A DNA stretch of 64,000 nucleotides, taken from contig NZ_CABVMM010000004.1 of NCBI RefSeq assembly GCF_902499555.1, positions 1-64,000 of the forward strand, in the 5' to 3' direction. Positions 59,981 through 64,000 of this stretch are shown piece by piece. The notes under the pieces are model-generated. The model worked only from the letters and a program-made list of their open reading frames with translations. It was not told the origin of the DNA and made no database searches. The stretch's first letter is position 1, and every line of letters starts with the position of its first letter. The position numbers were made by a program, and so were the translations under genes. The stretch comes from Mesonia oceanica (GTDB taxonomy: Bacteria > Bacteroidota > Bacteroidia > Flavobacteriales > Flavobacteriaceae).

Positions 59981-62833
59981 ATGAAAATAATTTTACTTAT
60001 ACTCCTTTTGCTTCCCTTTTCAGTATTTTGTCAAGGGGAAGCTAATTATTGGTTTTTTGGAGAAAATGCTGGTGTAAATTTTAATACTTCCCCACCAACT
60101 GCTATTACAAATGGGCAACTCGAAACTAATGAAGGTTGCTCTTCAATCTCAGATGAAAACGGTAACCTTTTGTTCTATACCGATGGGAGAACCATTTGGA
60201 ATAGAAATCACCAAGTCATGAGCAATGCCAATTATTTTGGTGGCACAGGACTCTTAGGAGATCCTTCAAGTACGTCAAGTGGCTTAATTGTTCCACACCC
60301 TACAGATTCCAATATTTATTATGTATTTACGGTAGACGAACCTCATCATGATAATGCATCGAGTTACCCCAATCAAGGACCAGGTACATTCAACGGTCAG
60401 TATTCAGATTTACCGGGAAGTGGTGTTCCTCAGGACGACGATGGTTATAATAATGGATTGAATTATTCGGTCGTAGATATGACATTGGATAATGGATTGG
60501 GAAATGTAATTCCTTCTGAAAAAAATGTTCATTTAATTACCTACGACCCTTCAGATTCAGAAGAAATTAAATACAAATGTTCAGAAAAAATTACTGCTGT
60601 TAAAGGAAGTGATTGCAATTCAATTTGGGTTTTAACACATTTTATAGATAAATTTTATGCATTTCAAATAGATAATGCTGGTGTTAACTTAGCTCCTGTT
60701 ATTTCTCAAACGGGTCCAATTATACCAGTTTCATCTTATAGAAGAGGAGCAATAGGCTACATGAAAATTTCACCAAATGGTAAAAAACTCATAATAGCTC
60801 ATAATTGTAAGAGCTATAATCCGGCATCAAGTTTTGATCCTCAAGATGGAGGAGTTTATTTATATGATTTTGATGATTCAACAGGACAAGTATCTAATAA
60901 CTTGCCATTAGTAGAAAATGTTACTCCCTATGGCGTTGAGTTTTCAGAAGAAACAAAAAAAGCTTATGCAACTGCAACTCAAGGGGACACTTCATTCCTT
61001 TATCAATGGGATTTAGAGGCTACAGATATTCCTGCTTCTATCTCTAGCATTAATGGATTGAGTGACAATACAGCTACTGCGTTACAATTGGCTCCAAATG
61101 GTAAAATCTATAAATCAGTAATTTCTACTTCAAAATTAGGGGTTATTAACAATCCTGAATTAGATGCTGATCAAGTAAATTATTCTGAAAGTATATCTAA
61201 CGGAGGAATATACTTACAAGGAAGAACGGCTATTTTTGGATTACCACCCTTTATACAATCTATTTTCTCGTCCCGTATCAACATTATTGATGAAAATGCA
61301 GAAAATATGATGACGAAATTGGATTTATGTGAAGATGAAAGTTTCACCCTAGCTTATACTCAAAACCTAAATAGTAATAACACGTATACTTGGTATAAAA
61401 ATGGTGATATTATAAACGGTGAAAATACCGAGCAATTAACAATAGCTACAAACCCTTCGAATAACTTTCCCCTTTCCGATACTTATAAACTTAGCATCGA
61501 TTTAAATGATGGATCTTGTCCTTTAATAGGAATTGCCAATGTAACTTTTCATCCCAAACCTCAACCTTTAGATATTTCCTTAACACAGTGTAGTTACTTT
61601 GACAATAATACTTCTATCTTCAATTTACAGGAAGCGAAAACCGCAATAACTTCAGCAACCAATAGTACTATCGAATTTTATGAAACATTAAGCGAAGCTG
61701 AAAACAGTATTGACCCCATTGAAAATGAAGAAAATTTTCAAAATACAGAAAACCCTCAAACGATCATTGCCAGAGTTAATTCTGAATATTGCTTTTCTTA
61801 TGCGCAGGTAGAATTAAATGTTTCTCAAAACAGTAACCTTGCAGCTATCGATTTAACTGAATGTCCAACTAATGAAAATGGATTTGAAAACTTCAACTTA
61901 AACGAAGTTAAAAATGAACTACTTAGCATCAATTCAAATTTTGTGATCAGCTTTTATGAAAATGAAGAAGATGCAATTTTAGAAAATAACGAAATTAATA
62001 ATATAACTTCTTTTCAAAATACTAATGCTTTTCAACAAACTATTTTTGCTAGGGTTGACAATGATAATTTATGTGAAGAAGTTGTTGCCATTAACTTGTT
62101 AGTTCTAAATTCAATCCCTATCGAAAACGAAGAAGAAGTTATTTACTGTCTAGAAAATCTTCCTGAACCCATTACCCTTGAAAGTGGAATTCCCAATAAT
62201 CAACAAAATAATTACACTTACTATTGGGAACCCTCTCAAGAAATCAGCGAAAGTATCGAGACCAACGATATAGTCACTCACAAAGTTACTGTAACCAATA
62301 AAATTTCAGGATGTAGTAAGACCAAAACCATAAACATTATTGCTTCCAATAAAGCTAAATTTGATGTAGATATCGATGGGATTTCCAATACAAACACTGT
62401 AACAATTCATTTAAAAGAAGAAAGTTTAGGAGACTATGTTTATTCTGTAGACAATCAATTTTCTACTTATCAAGAAGAAAACATTTTTCAGAATTTAAAA
62501 CCTGGCACTCATATAATTTATGTAAAAGACCTTCTTGGGTGCGGCATTAGTTCTAAAGAATTTGATGTACTTGAAATCATGAAATTTTTTACACCTAATC
62601 AAGATGGAATAAACGACACTTGGCACCTGTTGGGAAGAAATAATGAAAATATGAAAAATGCCGAAATATTCATTTTCAATCGGTTTGGCAAATTAATCAC
62701 CTCTCTTTCACCTAATGGAAAAGGTTGGGACGGAACATTTAACGGCAAACAAATGCCTGCTAATGATTATTGGTATTCACTCAAATTAAACAACGGAAAA
62801 ACATATAAAGGTAATTTTACTTTAAAAAGATAA
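59981..62833 (+). CDS. T9SS type B secreted surface protein
   Basis: 950 residues with signal peptide MKIILLILLLLPFSVFCQ. The N-terminal 430 residues form a propeller-like region starting NYWFFGENAGVNFN and rich in DG/NG turns (LLFYTDGRTIWNRNHQVM), as in other flavobacterial adhesion-type proteins. Immunoglobulin-like modules follow (about 450-850). The C-terminal 85 residues (KFFTPNQDGINDTWHLLGRN, IFNRFGKLI, GWDGTFNGKQMPANDYWY) are the gliding-motility CHU_C/type B sorting domain. It is thus exported by the type IX system, possibly as an adhesin. The next gene is another surface protein. Confidence 0.9.
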   Translation: MKIILLILLLLPFSVFCQGEANYWFFGENAGVNFNTSPPTAITNGQLETNEGCSSISDENGNLLFYTDGRTIWNRNHQVMSNANYFGGTGLLGDPSSTSSGLIVPHPTDSNIYYVFTVDEPHHDNASSYPNQGPGTFNGQYSDLPGSGVPQDDDGYNNGLNYSVVDMTLDNGLGNVIPSEKNVHLITYDPSDSEEIKYKCSEKITAVKGSDCNSIWVLTHFIDKFYAFQIDNAGVNLAPVISQTGPIIPVSSYRRGAIGYMKISPNGKKLIIAHNCKSYNPASSFDPQDGGVYLYDFDDSTGQVSNNLPLVENVTPYGVEFSEETKKAYATATQGDTSFLYQWDLEATDIPASISSINGLSDNTATALQLAPNGKIYKSVISTSKLGVINNPELDADQVNYSESISNGGIYLQGRTAIFGLPPFIQSIFSSRINIIDENAENMMTKLDLCEDESFTLAYTQNLNSNNTYTWYKNGDIINGENTEQLTIATNPSNNFPLSDTYKLSIDLNDGSCPLIGIANVTFHPKPQPLDISLTQCSYFDNNTSIFNLQEAKTAITSATNSTIEFYETLSEAENSIDPIENEENFQNTENPQTIIARVNSEYCFSYAQVELNVSQNSNLAAIDLTECPTNENGFENFNLNEVKNELLSINSNFVISFYENEEDAILENNEINNITSFQNTNAFQQTIFARVDNDNLCEEVVAINLLVLNSIPIENEEEVIYCLENLPEPITLESGIPNNQQNNYTYYWEPSQEISESIETNDIVTHKVTVTNKISGCSKTKTINIIASNKAKFDVDIDGISNTNTVTIHLKEESLGDYVYSVDNQFSTYQEENIFQNLKPGTHIIYVKDLLGCGISSKEFDVLEIMKFFTPNQDGINDTWHLLGRNNENMKNAEIFIFNRFGKLITSLSPNGKGWDGTFNGKQMPANDYWYSLKLNNGKTYKGNFTLKR

Positions 62834-62855
62834 TCCTTAAATTTTTAATTATATT

Positions 62856-62876
62856 TATAATCCTTTAAGGATTATA
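62856..62876 (+). promoter_or_regulatory. Perfect 21-base palindrome just before the last gene
   Basis: TATAATCCTT-T-AAGGATTATA, arms of 10 bp around one base, ending two bases before the ATG of the last gene. In RNA it could hide the start region; in DNA it could be an operator. Which is true cannot be seen. Confidence 0.5.
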
Positions 62877-62878
62877 AT

Positions 62879-64000
62879 ATGAAAAAAAATTACTTAACGT
62901 TATTTTTCTTATGTTTTTCATCTATCGTTATTTCCCAAGATATAGAGCTTTACCAACAATTTAATGGTCAGTATGATTATACAGCGATAGGTGCGACGCT
63001 CAATTCATGCGAAAATAACATCTGTGGTATTTGTGAAATTGAAGATTCAGCTACTGCCAACTTAACTATGCAGGCTAGTCAAACAGTTGTTGCTGCCTAT
63101 TTATACTGGGCAGGTTCAGGCAGTGGTGATTTTGAAGTAGAATTAAATAATCAACCTATTTCTGCCGAAAGAAGCTTTTCTCGTTTCTTAAGTTTTAATT
63201 CCGGAGAATTTGAATTTTTTTCTGCTTTTGCTGATATTACTACCATAATTCAAAATACAGGAAATGCAAATTATACAGTCTCCGAAATAGATTTACAAAA
63301 TGCTATTATTCCTTACTGTAACAATGCTACTAATTTTGGAGGCTGGGCCATTATAGTTATTTATGAAGATAACTCTTTACCTCTTAACCAATTAAGCATT
63401 TTTGATGGTTTACAAGGAGTATCTGTAGATCAACCTAATTTAACCATCCAACTTAACAATTTAAGTGTCATAGACAATAATGATGCAAAAATAGGTTTTT
63501 TAGCCTGGGAAGGAGACTCTTCACTTGGGATAGAAGAAAATTTATTTGTAAATGGTAACGAAATAAGCAACCCTCCATTAAATCCTGCAGGAAATGCATT
63601 TAACGGAACCAATAGCTTTACAAATAGTAGTGAACTCTACAATATGGATCTCGATTTTTATAATATTGAAAACAACATTAATATAGGAGATACGCAGGCA
63701 ACTATACAGCTACATACCGGAAATGGCTTTTCTGGAGACTTAATTTTAATTAATAACGTCATCACTGTACTTAACAGTATTTTACCAGATCCAAGTCCAG
63801 AAATAAATACCATCAACACTACTTGCTTTTCATCAGAAGTAACGATTAATTACACAGTAAATAATGTTAATTGTACAGGTGTTCTCCCTCCCAACACTCC
63901 TATTCTTTTTTATGTAGAAGGAGAATTAATAGGACAAACGCAGACGCAAAACGAAATCCCCATCGATGGCTCAGAAAGTGGGAGCCTTACTGTCAATCTA
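62879..64000 (+). CDS. Large secreted surface protein, cut by window end
   Basis: The frame from ATG 62879 stays open for 374 codons to the window edge. Signal peptide MKKNYLTLFFLCFSSIVIS, then QDIELYQQFNGQYDYTAIGA. A cysteine-rich piece (NSCENNICGICEIED) is followed by VVAAYLYWAGSGSGDFEVEL, a start seen in flavobacterial surface proteins with many beta-sandwich modules. It likely ends in a T9SS type B tail beyond the window, like its neighbour, but this is inference. Only 45 bp separate the two, so they are probably co-transcribed. Confidence 0.8.
   Translation, partial: MKKNYLTLFFLCFSSIVISQDIELYQQFNGQYDYTAIGATLNSCENNICGICEIEDSATANLTMQASQTVVAAYLYWAGSGSGDFEVELNNQPISAERSFSRFLSFNSGEFEFFSAFADITTIIQNTGNANYTVSEIDLQNAIIPYCNNATNFGGWAIIVIYEDNSLPLNQLSIFDGLQGVSVDQPNLTIQLNNLSVIDNNDAKIGFLAWEGDSSLGIEENLFVNGNEISNPPLNPAGNAFNGTNSFTNSSELYNMDLDFYNIENNINIGDTQATIQLHTGNGFSGDLILINNVITVLNSILPDPSPEINTINTTCFSSEVTINYTVNNVNCTGVLPPNTPILFYVEGELIGQTQTQNEIPIDGSESGSLTVNL

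Overview
The window looks like chromosomal DNA of a member of the Flavobacteriaceae (Bacteroidota). The reasons are: strongly AT-rich sequence; proteins with type IX secretion signals of both kinds (a short type A tail on the pectinesterase, a type B gliding-motility domain on the 950-residue protein); promoters of the TTG / TAnnTTTG type; scattered menaquinone genes; a fused E1 alpha-beta dehydrogenase; and a DUF5606-def-ruvX block. I cannot name the genus from the sequence alone.

Positions 1 to about 10,800 are an accessory region. Small genes, all on the + strand, are separated by structured non-coding repeats. The genes encode membrane proteins, lipoproteins (one DUF4844), a zinc-ribbon protein, an Asp/Asn-hydroxylase-like oxygenase with a PRMT-like methyltransferase, a patatin-like lipoprotein and a YidD homologue. 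The repeats have a left arm ending in ..AAC and a right arm starting GTT... In two units the bases at the 5' edge of the gene are the exact reverse complement of those at its 3' edge, as expected if each gene plus repeat behaves like an integron-type cassette or a small inverted-repeat-bounded element. IS110-type elements on the - strand (one nearly complete but frameshifted, one chimeric remnant) sit at the same position of the repeat in two places. This array is the best candidate for an undescribed system here. No recombinase gene is visible.

From 10,800 to 15,800 lie a divergent HxlR regulator and quinone-oxidoreductase pair, a 55-residue membrane protein, an AIG2-type cyclotransferase, a lipoprotein gene broken by two in-frame stops, and a macrodomain-like protein. 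Then follow a large secreted pectinesterase (15.8-19.4 kb, - strand), uvrA with a LOG-family gene, a large outer-membrane protein with a dead M1-peptidase-like domain, and the fused E1 dehydrogenase.

From 28.9 to 43.9 kb is core metabolism. It holds a two-gene PH-domain membrane system overlapping menB, a trio of small secreted proteins, a CvfB-like RNA-binding protein, DUF2853, menD, a toxin-antitoxin pair, an isochorismate synthase and a hotdog thioesterase. An esterase ending inside an 18-copy heptamer repeat, mazG, DUF5606, def, ruvX and dapD complete it. MenF, MenD, MenB and the thioesterase cover four steps of menaquinone synthesis.

From 43.9 to 51.9 kb is a set of seven glycosyltransferase-like genes plus a Kdo/WaaP-type kinase, most likely building the lipopolysaccharide core. 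It runs with single-base overlaps into a threonylcarbamoyl-AMP synthase and a CCA-adding enzyme. The window ends with heme A synthase, a pRiA4b-ORF3-like protein, a nucleoid-associated protein, an ABC exporter and two T9SS-type surface proteins, the last cut by the window edge. I found no rRNA, tRNA or CRISPR array.
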